A stretch of 64,000 bases of DNA from Polyodon spathula (GCF_017654505.1 NC_054558.1:12567278-12631277); one strand, 5' to 3'; counted from the stretch's first letter, positions 1 through 11,560 are shown. Notes: generated from the sequence alone by a model not told the origin. Numbers and translations: made by a program.

Positions 1-247
1 AAATGGATGCTTACTGGAGCAAATGAGTGGAGGGTATTTATGTCTTTGTTGATATTACAAGGGGTTGTAAAGAACCGATTTATTCTGCTGATGAACTTCG
101 CAAGTAACAATGCATATAACAGCGATACACATCCATAACCAAAACCATCGAAGATAGAAAGTAAGTTTACCACATCCATCACCCTGCATGATGTAATTGG
201 ACATTTGCGATGCATGTTTTCTAATGTATATGTACTAGATAAAGGAG
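1..247. other. AT-rich stretch, nothing recognised
   Basis: No coding potential, repeat or RNA gene was recognised before the SINE that begins near 248. Confidence 0.4.
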
Positions 248-492
248 GATGTGTGGTCCATTTGGTCCAGTGGTGATAAAAAGGGTTTGAACCAGTAGGT
301 CCCCGGTTCAAATCCCAGCTCACTGATTGACTCACTGTGTGACTCTGAGCAAGTCACTTAACCACCTTGTGCTCCGTCCTTTGGGTGAGACATTGCTGTA
401 AGTGACACTGCATCTGATGCATAGTTCACACACCTTCACAATCTCTGTAACTCGCCTTGGATAAAGGAGTCTTCTAAATAAACAAATAATAA
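248..492 (+). repeat. tRNA-derived SINE (V-SINE-like)
   Basis: The head is tRNA-like, with a degenerate A box (tggtccagtggtgat) and a B box GGTTCAAATCC at 305-315. A central block follows (tgactctgagcaagtcactt), then a tail reading ccttggataaaggagtc that resembles LINE 3' ends, and an AATAA-type short repeat. This head, body and LINE-tail order is that of fish tRNA-SINEs. The exact family is inferred. Confidence 0.8.
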
Positions 493-1108
493 AGATGTTA
501 GCATTTATGAAAGTTTGAAGGCAGTCTACTTTGAAATCTATAGCACAAAAAAAATAAGCTCAAAATAGTGATATGACTCTTTGTTATGCTGTTGTTATAA
601 TGCTGCAATTGTAAAAAGAAAAAAAAAAAACATGTATATGTTATTTATACTCATATAATGTTGGCATTGGAAAAAAGTATGCTATTTTGTGATTTATATA
701 ATGCCACTGATGTAAACAAATTGTTATTTTGTTATTTAAGTTCTATTAAATTAATATATTTCCATTTTTTCACAATAACATTAAAAAAGTGTGTATTTTT
801 AAAATAAGGCAAAAGTTGTTTTAAAAACTGTCTAAATTGGTAAGAATGAAAAATACGCAAAAAACTAAAATGCCAATTTTTGACTTGGAAATTGACTAAA
901 TAAGCGTGCAGCTGGGTGGTGAAATGGTTTGGCTCCTTCATATTTAAATCAGATTTTAATCCCATATATACCCACACAACCACTGAAATCCCAGGACGCA
1001 GGATTGGTTACTGTCCCCGAGGTGTCAAAAAAGAAAGGTGGTAGAGCATTTGGCTTTAGGGCCTCAGTAACACCTTAATCTTTCGTTCACAGCTTAATAG
1101 TGTCATGT
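493..1108. other. AT-rich spacer, nothing recognised
   Basis: It contains A-runs and short T-rich blocks only. The small reading frame on the minus strand here has no recognisable motif. Confidence 0.4.
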
Positions 1109-1256
1109 TTTGAACCTATTTTGTATTGCACTTGAATTTCTTTTTGTATTCAATGTTTCAATGCTTGCAATTGCTTATTAATAATTATTGTTATGTTGTA
1201 CAGGTGAGGATATGTTGTGAAGGACGCTATATTAAATAAAGATTGATTGATTGACA
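1109..1256 (+). repeat. probable LINE 3' tail
   Basis: It ends with aaggacgctatattaaataaa followed by a GATT short repeat. This resembles L2-type LINE 3' termini (aaggcgctatataaataaa). No coding part is left. Confidence 0.4.
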
Positions 1257-1357
1257 GTTGGAAAAAAAAGTCAAAATAGTGTAAGATAACACATACATAT
1301 TACTTATGTACAATAACTTAATTGGAGACAATGTGAAAAATAACACAAAATTAATTG

Positions 1358-2071
1358 TAGTGTAGGCTATTCTAGTATAGTGTAGTGTAGGGTAGTGTAG
1401 TGTATGGTAGTGTAGGGTAGTGTAGTGTATGGTGGTGTAGGGTAGTGTAGTTTAGGGTAGTGTAGTGTATGGTGGTGTAGGGTAGTGTAGTCCATGGTAG
1501 TGTAGGGTAGTGTAGTGTATGGTGGTTTATGGTAGTGTAGTGTAGGGTAGTGTAGGGAATGGTAGTGTAGGGTAGTGTATGGTGGTGCAGTGTAGTGTAG
1601 GGTAGTGTAGTGTATGGTGGTGTAGGGTAGTGTATGGTGGTGCAGTGTAGTGTAGGGTAGTGTAGTGTATAGTGGTGTAGGGTAGTGCAGTGTATGGTGG
1701 TGTAGGGTAGTGTAGTGTATGGTGGTGTATGGTAGTGTAGTGTAGTGTAGTGAATGGTAGTGTAGGGTAGTGTTTGGTGGTGTAGGGTAGTGTAGTGTAT
1801 GGTAGTGTAGGGTAGTGTAATGTATGGTGGTGTATGGTAGTGAAGTGCAGTGAATGGTAGTGTAGGGTAGTGTAGTGTATGGTAGTGTAGTGTATGGTGG
1901 TGTAGTGTATGGTGGTGTAGGGTAGTGTATGGTGGTCTAGTGTATGGTGGTGTAGGGTAGTGTAGTTTAGGGTGGTGTAGTGTAGTGTAGAGTATGGTGG
2001 TGTAGTGTATGGTAGTGTAGGGTAGTGTATGGTGGTGTAGGGTAGTGTAGTGTATGGTAGTGTGTGTGGGG
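1358..2071. repeat. low-complexity GTGTAG/GTATGG satellite
   Basis: About 700 bp are built almost entirely from five- and six-base words such as gtgta, gggta and gtatg, joined into irregular 10-25 bp units. The strand is strongly asymmetric, with G and T on plus and A and C on minus. A 239-codon open frame on the minus strand reads only Thr/His/Tyr/Pro and follows from the repeat. Confidence 0.9.
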
Positions 2072-2940
2072 GGTGTAGTATTGAAACTCATTTACAGTTT
2101 TTCCTTGTTTTAACTTGTGTAGCTTTGACATTAACCCTAACTGATGCATTGGCAGAGATGTTTTGCAATTAATGTCCTTAATTTTTTTAGAAGACAATTG
2201 ATTTATAGTTTCAAACTAAATTAAAAAAACTCTTCAGGACCTAGTCAGCATGTGAATAATAACACAATTTGCAAACACAATGTGTGGTTTTTGTGACAGA
2301 TGGAATACACATACTTGGAGTAATCCACTTTCATTCAGTTTGAAAATGCAGCTATGCATACACTGCCTATCCTCACAAACAAATCAGCAGCATACTTAAA
2401 AAGAGACTAAGCATTCATATTTGTCAAAACAAGAACATATGCATCTTTAAGATTCTTTAGAAGTCTCTGCCTGAATGTGCAAAATTCCTCATTGCATTCC
2501 TACCCCATGTCTGCACCATGTACATAGTGACCTGACTGGACAGATGGTCCATGGTGGAAAATGGCACATTGTTCATTAAAATGAGTGTGTCTGAACAGAA
2601 TTCTGCCAGCTATGTAGTCTGTAATGGGTGTTACAGCTTTGTGACCTTGTGGATCGAAGCACTGAAGCACAATCGCAAGATATGCTTAGGACTGATTTAT
2701 AGTAATGGAACATGTTATGTTCCTGCCACATTGACTGCACTGCCATCCACTCTCCACCTTTTTCACCAACTTGGAGAATTTTACAGATGACACCTGTGGC
2801 ACATACAAAGAAATCCACAGCATATAATTTGTGACCTCTTGTGGTGGACTGTCCCACCTCTAGGTTTATTGCATCTGAGCCTTGGTTTTGGGAATTGCCA
2901 TGTCCACCAAAGTGACCACGTGTTTCACCCTTCCATTCCC
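2072..2940. other. spacer, nothing recognised
   Basis: Single-copy-looking DNA between two tandem arrays. Short open frames occur on both strands over 2550-2860, but neither has a recognised domain. Confidence 0.3.
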
Positions 2941-3545
2941 TTTCACAGTGTCGTGCTGATCAAACATTGCGAATGGAGATGCTGCAGATCTTTCAGGGTG
3001 TCATGCTGATCAAACCGTGGGAATGGAGATGCTGCAGATCTTGCATAGTGTTATGCAGTTCAAACCGTGGGAATGGAGATGCTGCAGATCTTGAACAGTG
3101 CAGTGCTGATAAAACTGCGTGAATGGAGAGGCTGCAGATCTTGTACAGTACAGTGATGATCAAACTGTGTGAATGGAGATGCTGCAGATCTTGCACGGTA
3201 CAATGCTGTTCAAACAGTGTGAATGGAGATGCTGCAGATATTGTACAGTACAGTGCTGATAAAACCATGTGAATGGAGATGCTGCAGATCTTTCCCGGTA
3301 CAGTGCTGATTAAACTGCGTGAATGGAGATGCTGCAGATCTTGCACGGTACAATGCTGTTCAAACAGTGTGAATGGAGATGCTGCAGATATTGTACAGTA
3401 CAGTGCTGATAAAACCATGTGAATGGAGATGCTGCAGATCTTGCACGGTACAGTGCTGATCAAACCGTGTGAATAGAGATGCTGCAGATCTTGCACATTA
3501 CAGTGCTGATCAAACCATGTGAATGGAGATGCTGCAGATCTTGCA
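2941..3545. repeat. 50-bp tandem repeat, 12 copies
   Basis: The word GCTGCAGAT(C/A) occurs at 2981, 3031, 3081 and then every 50 bp to 3531, so there are twelve copies with an exactly constant period. The unit carries gaatggagatgctgcagatc and a variable cagtgctgatcaaac part. A near-identical ~100-bp stretch begins at 3191 and again at 3341, which shows a 150-bp higher-order period. Confidence 0.95.
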
Positions 3546-5044
3546 CTGTGTACTTCTACAGTGTACGGTGTGGTCTAATGGGACATTTGTCAATCTGTTG
3601 AACAAGTCTGTGCCTCTCGCTGCGATTTGTCTTAGCAAACAGTTCCAGAAACTGTCTGACTTCATGTAGAGATATATCTCATACATTACAAAGTTCATCA
3701 CAAGGTCAACTAAAACAACGTAAATTATTTCCCTGCAAATCAATGACAACATCCATCCACATCACTGGCAGCAGTATTTTGCAGGAGAGTTGGGGTTGGA
3801 GTTGGGGTTAGGACAGACTGAGATTTACCAGATTCATCAACAGACACATGGAATGCTGTGGCAATGCATTATGTGTCTCTTCCCAAAAGAATGCTTCTGA
3901 ATACTGTGTGTAGCTATGAGCCAGCAAGTTCTAGACAGTAAATATCTCTATTAAGCTGTCCAAGAGCATTCATCTTGCACAGAAGAGTATCTATTATAGC
4001 ATGCAAGTTGTCTATTGCAACATCTCACTCCAAAGACAGGCTTGGACATTCAAAGTCATATTTACAACCTGTCTAACTCTAAGTCATGCAAAAATTATTA
4101 TCTCCACTTTTGCCTTTAGTACCAGTGCACGAAAATACTTTACTATTCTCTGGTGAACTTTATTACCAGTTATACTATTCCTTGAACTATTCAGTTTGTT
4201 TCTGTCTTGCAGTGCCTCGCTGCATTCTCAATATCGTTTCTTTATACTTTACAGATGCCTTCTGTGAAGAATGCATTTTGTAATATACACTTCTTAGAAA
4301 AGATAAGAGAGCAACATAACCTGTCCACAACACATACAATGCCTCTTTTTTTTTCTGCTATAAGGACATTTAGATATAGGTATATGGTAAAGCAGCTAGG
4401 GGTTCTGATTTTTGGGTAAAAATTTTTAATTTACTTATTTTTATGTATTTTTTAAAACTCTGATTTGTGCTTACAATCAACACCTTACACAGCTGTAAGT
4501 AGAAAAAGAAAAACAATTCTCAACAACAAATATTGTATTATTATGTACAATATTGTTACTAACAACACAGTCAAGCAAACAAGGGCATTTCAACTGCAGC
4601 CGAGTGATACAGCTTGGTAGGACAGCACAGAAGTCGACTTGTGGCGCCAAGCGGTACACTAGACCGCGTGGGACTGAAACCAGCACCACCTAAAAATGCA
4701 TGAAATCGCAATTTACTGGAATTCTATTGCAGCGATTTCAAATAAAATCACACACAGATGCAAATCAGTGCAATGTGAAAAAGGACACACAAAGAAGAAA
4801 CACAAATGATCTGAACCTGGCTCTGATCAGAGGTAAGCTGAAAAGTAAAAACACTGATGCGGTCTGTGTGAACAGTCTTCTTATGCTTTCAGGACAGAGC
4901 CAAAGCTGCACACAGCTGTTTTATTCTATCTCCTATACGCTAGTATAAAGAGCAAGTTTTAAGGTCATATATATATAAAGGCTGGAACAGCTTTATATAA
5001 AAGTATTCAGAACCACCTTTCATTAATTAGAAAAAAAAAAAAAA
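3546..5044. other. spacer with one MITE fragment
   Basis: Mostly unassigned AT-rich DNA. The only recognised piece is a fragment near 4397 that matches the terminus of the MITE at 6122-6447. Several 60-80 codon open frames show no motif. Confidence 0.35.
4397..4425 (+). repeat. terminal fragment of the 6122-6447 MITE family
   Basis: TAGGGGTTCTGATTTT is identical to the start of the terminal inverted repeat at 6122. The rest of the element is missing. Confidence 0.6.
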
Positions 5045-5625
5045 AAAATGAATGAACCAATAGTACAGCACTTCAACAGTCAAGGACATGACATAAATGA
5101 TGTAAAGTTTGTAGTATTAGAACAGCTAAAATTAGACAATGCGACATACAGAAGAATAAAAGAAAGAAAATGGATAAATAGACTGAACACAATTATGCCA
5201 GCGGGACTCAACAGAAAATAATTAACTAATTAATTCCAATAAATATCTAAAAGTTAAAAATAATTAAATACAAAAAATTAATTCAAAAGTTGTGCATGCT
5301 GATGCGCTGGGGAGACCATATCAAGGCTGATCCTCAGAGCCAGCATTGCATGATAATATAAATATAAGTCTATATAAAATAATGTCAATTAGAATGAATA
5401 TAGATTTAAAGATAAGTAAAAGTGATGTCACATATAGAACACCATTACATCATGTAAGAATAAATCATGGATTTGCATAGAAACAATAACAAGTAACTGT
5501 CATGCCGTCAAACTCCTATAAATACCTTTTTGATTCCGACACTTGAGAAAGATATGTACAACATATCGCTCCCTTGAGAAAGATATGTACAACATATCGA
5601 AATGTTAGGCAGCTGGCTCTTTGAG
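5045..5625 (+). mobile_element. Penelope-like retroelement, C-terminal fragment and 3' part
   Basis: The plus strand from 5048 to a stop near 5219 reads a ~57-residue peptide with HFNSQGHDINDVKF, then RRIKERKWINRLNT and PAGLN. These are the conserved HFN.xGH, ExxWI and PxGLN blocks at the end of the GIY-YIG endonuclease of Penelope-like elements. The reverse transcriptase is missing, so the copy is 5'-truncated. Downstream the 27-bp motif ttgagaaagatatgtacaac(atatcg) is present twice (5544-5600), and the second copy runs into aaatgttaggcagctggc, a Penelope-type terminal sequence. Confidence 0.7.
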
Positions 5626-5927
5626 CTATATATATATATCAAGTTTATTTGATTTCTTTATTGTTTCTAACAATATACAGTTCAATCTTAGAATTCATTA
5701 TTCACTGAAAAAGATTTGAGATTTGTTCATTATTAAATGTTCTTTATTTGCAAGTTTAGAAGAATAACCAGGATTAACAGCCACGCATCTGTAGCTTAGT
5801 CTAGCGAGGAGGGATCTGAGCCTATATACGGTTAGTTTGGTAACCTCTCATTCCTCAGTTGAATAACATACTTCAGAACTACATTTTTCATCATCATCCT
5901 GCTCATGTATGCATGTCACAGAAACAT

Positions 5928-5929
<2 letters not shown>

Positions 5930-6001
<72 letters not shown>
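5930..6001. repeat. (AC)n microsatellite
   Basis: An uninterrupted run of about 35 AC dinucleotides. Confidence 0.98.
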
Positions 6002-6004
<3 letters not shown>

Positions 6005-6121
6005 CAACTTGAGTTCCCCTTTAAATTGATTAAATGTTTTTATTTACAAAAGTTTTACTGTTTTATGCTAAAGAATAATACAACTTAGATACATTTGCAT
6101 TGTAATGTTATGCACTGTAAG

Positions 6122-6447
6122 TAGGGGTTCTGATTTTCAGGTTTAACCTGATTTAACCAGATTTAACCAGATTTAACCAGCTTTAACTGTCAATCTTTTC
6201 TCTTTGCAAAACAGTTTATGCTGTTTTTTTTTTTTTGTACCCAGCTGTACTTTATTCGTGCTTCAGCATTTTTGTTGATTTTTTTTATGAAACCTGATTT
6301 CAACCTGAATATTATACATAAAAAAATTCTCCCAATTTCACCTGATTTTTTTTTTTTTTTTTTTACATATAAAGAATTTGTACCTGAATTTTAAAAACGA
6401 TTGACCCAAATTTGGAGAATAATTTCACCTGAAAATCAGAACCCCTA
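6122..6447. mobile_element. MITE with 20-bp terminal inverted repeats
   Basis: It begins TAGGGGTTCTGATTTTCAGG and ends with the reverse complement. The 326-bp interior is non-coding and has poly-T/poly-A tracts and repeated gatttaacca words. A fragment at 4397 shows that it is a dispersed family. No target duplication longer than TA is evident. Confidence 0.7.
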
Positions 6448-6587
6448 ACTGAAAGTCAATGATATCAAACTGAAAGCACTTGTATACAGCTCCACTGAAA
6501 ATGCAATGCTGAATCTTGAATACAAGCAAAAAGTATGGAAATAACATCAAGAAAAAGCTCCAAACAAGTACAGTCATTTCCAGACAC

Positions 6588-6648
6588 AATACTACTACTA
6601 CTGCTACTGCTACTGCTACTACTACTACTAATAATAATAATAATAATA

Positions 6649-6690
<42 letters not shown>

Positions 6691-6692
6691 TA
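6588..6692. repeat. compound (CTA)n/(CTG)n/(ATA)n microsatellite
   Basis: Trinucleotide runs change from ctactgct through ctacta to a long interrupted AAT tract. Confidence 0.95.
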
Positions 6693-7740
6693 AATGAAAG
6701 AAGTATGTTGTTATCCTGTACACAAATCTACATACTCCTTTCCATTTCAAAAAGGCCTGTATCTGCGTCTTTCCAACACCACATTTCTCAGCATTTTTTC
6801 TTGCACTTTCTGTCTTTCTGTCTTTCTAAGTTCAGTAACTTTAATTCTCTTATCTATGGGCAGGACCTTTAATTCTCTCATATATGGGCAGGACCTTCAA
6901 TGTCTTCATGTTTACTCTCTTTTAATAGCATGTTTATTGATTATAGATGCAAGCCGACTAAAATGGTTGCTTAATACAGGTTTCAGTCCATTGTTGGGTA
7001 AGAGAATTGTGGTCTGGTTGCGTTAGATGGTGTTGGAAAACATGGATCGAGAATTGATTAGCAGTTTGCTATGCATGTGGACTGACAGAGCTATACTGGT
7101 GTTCTTTTCTGAAAGGAGACTAATATTGCAGATAGCAGACTGTTTGGTTCAATTTGTATGTACTGCTAACCATTGATAGAGAAGTTGCGTCTACAAGCTT
7201 CTTGCCCCACATTGACTGCAAGCTAACAAGATAACAATGCTGTGGACTACAATTAGCACAGGCTCTAAAGACTTCAGAGAGATCGAAAGAGATAATGCCA
7301 CTGGGATCAAAGGGGTCCCAAGAAGATAACAAAAGGCAGATTTATGGACCTTTTGTCTCCAGGAGTGTGAAGAATGCACTGAGTTCAGATTTTGTCACAC
7401 TAGACTACACACACACACACACAATAAATGAACAGAACAATGTGTTGTACCTTCGCCATTGGTTAAGTGTCAGAGAAAGGGGAGGTGGACCATCTATACA
7501 GAAGGGTATTTAATGTCATGCAAACATTGTAATGATAAGTATTCTTTTTGTCCTGTACCTGGGACCAGACTCCCTGCATATTTCAATAAACCTAACAACT
7601 GATTGAAGAAAAGGACTCTGTGCATTTTCTTGAATCTACTTAATCACCATCAATTTTTTAAGTTACTTCAGATGGTCTCTTCTTAATACAGGTTAATAAA
7701 AGCACAGATATCATTGGGAGGAATTTAAAGTGGTCAAAAT
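6693..7740. other. spacer, nothing recognised
   Basis: No conserved domain was recognised in the open frames here. A short CA tract lies at 7407-7425. Confidence 0.35.
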
Positions 7741-8275
7741 GTGCCATGGTACTTGCATCACTGGATTGTGGAACAAGGTACCATGGGATCAGTGTGAAAG
7801 GAGAATGATGCTGTATAATATATATTACACTATTATTATGCAGTACCACCATTGTTTTTTTACATGATTTCATGGTAAGTGCAACACTATACCATGATAC
7901 TATTTCTAAGTACCCTAGTATAGTGTAGCTATATACCATGCTATTATTATGGTGGAACTGCATTATAGTACCATTATACAGCACTGTACATTGATGGGAT
8001 AGGATATATACATATATTATACAATAGCATTGTACTTTCACACTGATAGAGGAATGGGTTGGAAAATCTGCGCCTAACTGGTAAAATTGAAAAATACCTG
8101 GACCGAATACTGGTGGACCTAGGAGAGAGATGGAAACCATGTGAACTTCTCCAGCTGGCAGCAGACAGGACAAGGTAACAGAAAATGATTGTCAACGTCA
8201 AGGACAAGGCACCCTGATGATGATCATGACCATGGTACCTTGTTCCAAAATACAGTGGTACAAGTACCGTGGTAG
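7741..8275. mobile_element. long-hairpin MITE-like element
   Basis: The stretch 7741-7793 (gccatggtacttg...ggaacaaggtaccatgg) pairs with the reverse complement of 8223-8273 over ~50 bp at roughly 80 percent identity. The 430-bp interior is rich in ccatg and gtacc words. No transposase is present. The 171-codon minus-strand frame inside resembles no protein I know. Confidence 0.5.
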
Positions 8276-8335
8276 ATGTTTATAGGGGACATAAGTATCT
8301 CTAACTAAATGTACCAGTATTTCCAAAATGTCCCA

Positions 8336-8870
8336 AATTCTCCAGCTAGGGTATTAACCAGGTCTCGCTCCAATGAACACATAAATCCTGCATTTAAAGC
8401 TCTATACTGGTTGCATCAAATACTGTATTGATTATAACATTTTATTGTTGACTTTTAAGGCCAATAGGGGTATTTCTCCCACTTACATTTCAAACCTACT
8501 GGCTAATTACATTTCTGGCCGCGCTCTGCGCTTTGCTGAAGCTGGCCTTTCAACTGTTCCTCTCACTAAGCAGCGAACAGTGGGTGATATGGATTACTCA
8601 TCACATGCAGCCAGACTGTGGAACTCACGCCCTCTCGATATTCAAGTTTCTAAGTCCCTGTCTGTTTTTAAATCCCACCTTAAAACTCATCTTTTTAAAC
8701 TGACATTCTCTTAGCTATTTGTTGCTGTTTTTATTTTCTTGATTTGTACTTTGGTGTGTAGCTCACATCTCTAACACTGTATAGGTCATGAGTCTTTGTT
8801 TTATTGCTATTGTACTCCTTTGTTAAGCGCTTTGTGATTATATTATTATACAGCATTTAAATTCAGCATT
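8336..8870 (+). mobile_element. L2-like LINE, 3' terminal fragment
   Basis: The plus strand encodes the end of LINE ORF2. It has a frameshifted LxWLHQ-type block near 8400, then ANRGISPTYISNLLANYI and a C-terminal ARLWNSRPLDI...FKSHLKTHLFKL block that stops at 8714. This is the typical L2 RT C-terminus. A 3'UTR with taagcgctttgtgattatatta follows. The element abuts, and may have truncated, the minus-strand gene that ends at 8875. Confidence 0.8.
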
Positions 8871-8874
8871 TGCA

Positions 8875-10746
8875 TCAGACTGTTTGCATTCCACCACTGA
8901 CTATCAGATGATGGTAAACATTAAGGGCATGATGTGCTTGCCAATACCATAACTGCTCCTCAGAATAGTGTTGTTTAAGCATGTCATTTTGATGAGATTT
9001 ATATTCAAATGTATTATTGCATGGACACAGAGATGGCATAGTTGGCTCAACCTGTAAGCAAGAATTCACAACACTATCATCTTGAAAATCAATAAATGAC
9101 CAGTTACCTTTTGGCATAGCAGAAAGATGAACTATGTAATCTTTCTTGTAAAAATCAAAAAACATTCCTGGGTGCTTGATAGATTGGATTGAGTTGGATT
9201 TTCTGGTCCACAACTGATTGAGACCAAGTCTATCTTCAAAATCTTTAGGAGATGCTGAAATAATATGATATGAAAACTTTTTGTCTTGGATTTCAATCAA
9301 CTCTAAAGCCAAACCCGAGTTGAGGTTAATAATCTGTCCGTTACTCCAGTACCAGAGCTGTAATTCTTTTATACTTTCTCTGTAGCTTGTACCTCTGATG
9401 TATTCTCCTTGCTTTGATCCTGTGAGCAGTGTACAAGGTAGAGTATTGATCATGATAAAGAATGGACAAGCTATATCTTCAAGTGTATAGCTCTTAATTG
9501 GTATTAGCTGCCACTGTTGATCCTTAGTTGAAATTGATGGCTTTAAAAGTATTGAGCAATGATCTAGGCTTATAGAAAGAACATTTCCATTGCTAGCAGA
9601 ACATCCTAGAGGAAATTCAGAGAAGATATTAGGCTGGTTGATCATGTTTGTTTCACTGCATGTAATAGTTTCCAAACTGATCTTGCTTCTGGTTATGGTA
9701 TTTTTTAGTGTTTTTTCGTTTTCCCAGTGCCATACAAAGTTGTCATGTTTGCTTTCATCATAGTCTTTAGCCACAGGTAGACTCGTATTCATATCACCCG
9801 ATAAAAGTTTGCATTTTGTGGTTGATTTTAGAAAATAGAACTGCATTACTGAATTCCTTGTTAAATTAGCAATTTTCATGTCCAGTCTTTTGAAGAATGC
9901 CAGTTCCTCAATTGCTCCACTTTTATTGTTTGCATCTCTTTGTTTTCGACTCAGTGTATGCTGCAATTGTTTATCTTCAGGAGAACAACCCTGATTGGAA
10001 TCTGTCATGTATTGGAAAGAAAGTTTTAAATATTTTGAATTGTTTAGTTTTTGTTGCTCAGAAATAAAGGAGTCCAATGGTCTTGGACTTGGTGAGTTTT
10101 TGATAAAACTGCAAGTTTTAATCAAAGCATCTCTTACTAAAGACCTCTTCAGTTCCACTTCAGTTATGGAAGATGTATGCATTCCTTTGAAGAGTTCTCT
10201 TGTGATTACCATAGTCTGAGACAAAACTGCAGGTTTTCTCCATACAGTACAACATGTTTTCAGATCACCCACAAGATGGAATTCCTCATATAAGAAACTA
10301 ATCTCCTTCAGTATTTCACTCACCAATTCACAGCCCATGTCATTCACAGCTTCCTCCAGTCGATTTCCAGCCATACCAGGGCAGTCATTAACAGAATAAA
10401 GCACTGCAGATAGCAGTGTGTAGAGATATCTTACTAAAGGCTGAGATTCCCAGAACTGGTACAGTTGTTGCTCTTCTGTGGAGTTGCACAAAGTTACCTG
10501 CTGGTTTTCCAATGACGTTAATTTCCTGCATTGCTGAACTTCTGTCTCTTTTAGGATGTTTGCCAAGCAATCTGATGCCTTGTTAGTGAGCACTTGCCTT
10601 TCATTTTGCTTTAAGTCCATTGCTGTATTTTGTTCATAGACATCTGTAGCTGAAAATGAAGTGTGTCCATTGTTCAAAACTGCAAACTCTACCAGAAGAA
10701 AGATACTCCAGTAACCAGCACAGTGCTGGTAGTCTTGTCCCCTCAT
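8875..10746 (-). CDS. truncated paralogue of the trefoil/deaminase protein (623 aa)
   Basis: This intronless frame matches the first ~715 residues of the large protein at 36631-44277. It has a signal-peptide-like start with hydrophobic WSIFLLVEFAVL (13-24), then the helical module (87-150) with CNSTEEQQLYQFW, YTLLSAVLYSV and RLEEAVNDMGCELVS nearly identical to the paralogue. Beta-trefoil unit 1 (about 302-415) and unit 2 (425-555, with QLWYW at 463-467) follow, then a degenerate start of unit 3 with QLWYW at 598-602. The furin-type site before unit 1 is degraded (RKQRD instead of RRKRD). The other trefoils, the cationic linker and the deaminase-like domain are absent. The stop falls a few codons past the homology, at the junction with the L2 LINE. 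It is either a recent truncated pseudogene or a short secreted variant; the frame has no internal lesion. The start was chosen because it aligns with the paralogue's start. Confidence 0.75.
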   Translation of the reverse strand: MRGQDYQHCAGYWSIFLLVEFAVLNNGHTSFSATDVYEQNTAMDLKQNERQVLTNKASDCLANILKETEVQQCRKLTSLENQQVTLCNSTEEQQLYQFWESQPLVRYLYTLLSAVLYSVNDCPGMAGNRLEEAVNDMGCELVSEILKEISFLYEEFHLVGDLKTCCTVWRKPAVLSQTMVITRELFKGMHTSSITEVELKRSLVRDALIKTCSFIKNSPSPRPLDSFISEQQKLNNSKYLKLSFQYMTDSNQGCSPEDKQLQHTLSRKQRDANNKSGAIEELAFFKRLDMKIANLTRNSVMQFYFLKSTTKCKLLSGDMNTSLPVAKDYDESKHDNFVWHWENEKTLKNTITRSKISLETITCSETNMINQPNIFSEFPLGCSASNGNVLSISLDHCSILLKPSISTKDQQWQLIPIKSYTLEDIACPFFIMINTLPCTLLTGSKQGEYIRGTSYRESIKELQLWYWSNGQIINLNSGLALELIEIQDKKFSYHIISASPKDFEDRLGLNQLWTRKSNSIQSIKHPGMFFDFYKKDYIVHLSAMPKGNWSFIDFQDDSVVNSCLQVEPTMPSLCPCNNTFEYKSHQNDMLKQHYSEEQLWYWQAHHALNVYHHLIVSGGMQTV

Positions 10747-11340
10747 GTTGTTAAAAGTCTTTGTAAACCCTTAAGTAATTGCTTTGTTGAAAAGATCTTC
10801 TGCAACACTAGGAAAAGAAATGCAACCTGTTTAGTCATTAGGGAAGTGTATCTTATTTTACACTGAAATCAGTGCAGAGTTCTGCTTTTTTTTCAGCCAG
10901 TCTATTGTTTTATGATCTGTAGTACACTACACTCATACACTACACTACTTTAAAGATGATACAATGTTAAATTGCTGTTTGTTATTTCTACTTAAATATT
11001 CTCGGTTATCTATTTAAAACTTCACTGTTAAAGTCAAAGAAACAGACATTCTCTAGTGATTATTGTTATTGATATTAAGTGGGAGTGAAATCAGTTGTAT
11101 ATATGCATGTTAAATTTGATTGATATTATTAACTGGAGTGTGACAATAACAGAAGTGATCATATAATCAGGAGTTTGTTTCCATAATTGACTTGCATTAT
11201 ATTCAGGCCAGGGGGAAATTTTAATTTGATGATAATGATAATAAGCAGTGTGACATTGATATTAAAGGCTAACTCAAGTTGTTTTGTGTGTGTGTGTGTG
11301 TGTTACAAGTTCCCATATATTGCTACAGCTGTTTAAGTAT
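10747..11340. other. upstream region of the truncated paralogue
   Basis: Read on the minus strand, a pyrimidine tract plus AG (tttcttttcctag) lies about 65 bp before the ATG and could be a 3' splice site joining an upstream non-coding exon. No first exon was recognised. The rest is AT-rich with a short GT run at 11284-11302. Confidence 0.3.
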
Positions 11341-11560
11341 GGTGTGTGTTAGAGTCCTGCGTGGGTCCGATTTTCAGACCCGCTATTACAGGACCCGACC
11401 GGAACCCGCAACCCCGTCTTCTTTCCCGCAACCCGACTGGAACCCGCAACACCGTCCTCTTACACGCGACCGACCAGAACCCGCAACACCGTTCTCTTAC
11501 CCGCGACCTGACCGGAACCCGCAACACCGTCCTCTACCTACTGTCTGCGCCGACTAACTC
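11341..11560. repeat. GC-rich tandem repeat of ~38 bp
   Basis: The phrase ggaacccgcaacaccgt recurs about every 38 bp between 11400 and 11535, with cctcttac and cgcgacc between copies (about four units). It stands out as a GC-rich island in AT-rich DNA. The array begins with gagtcctgcgtgggtccg and may be the internally amplified end of a DNA transposon. Confidence 0.75.

Noticed and set aside
1372..2091. 239-codon minus-strand frame rich in Thr, His, Tyr and Pro
   Set aside because: It is the translation of the G/T satellite; no domain and no codon bias beyond the repeat.
2551..2857. Possible piggyBac or other transposase fragment
   Set aside because: I looked for catalytic Asp blocks on both strands and could not match any; left unassigned.
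2993..3496. 167-codon minus-strand repeat frame
   Set aside because: It follows from the 50-bp tandem array, which keeps frames open; composition repeats every 50 residues.
2941..3545. CRISPR-like array
   Set aside because: Repeat and 'spacer' are both part of one 50-bp unit that is repeated; spacers are not unique, and the DNA is eukaryotic.
7658..8173. 171-codon minus-strand frame
   Set aside because: Lies inside the hairpin element, no recognisable domain.
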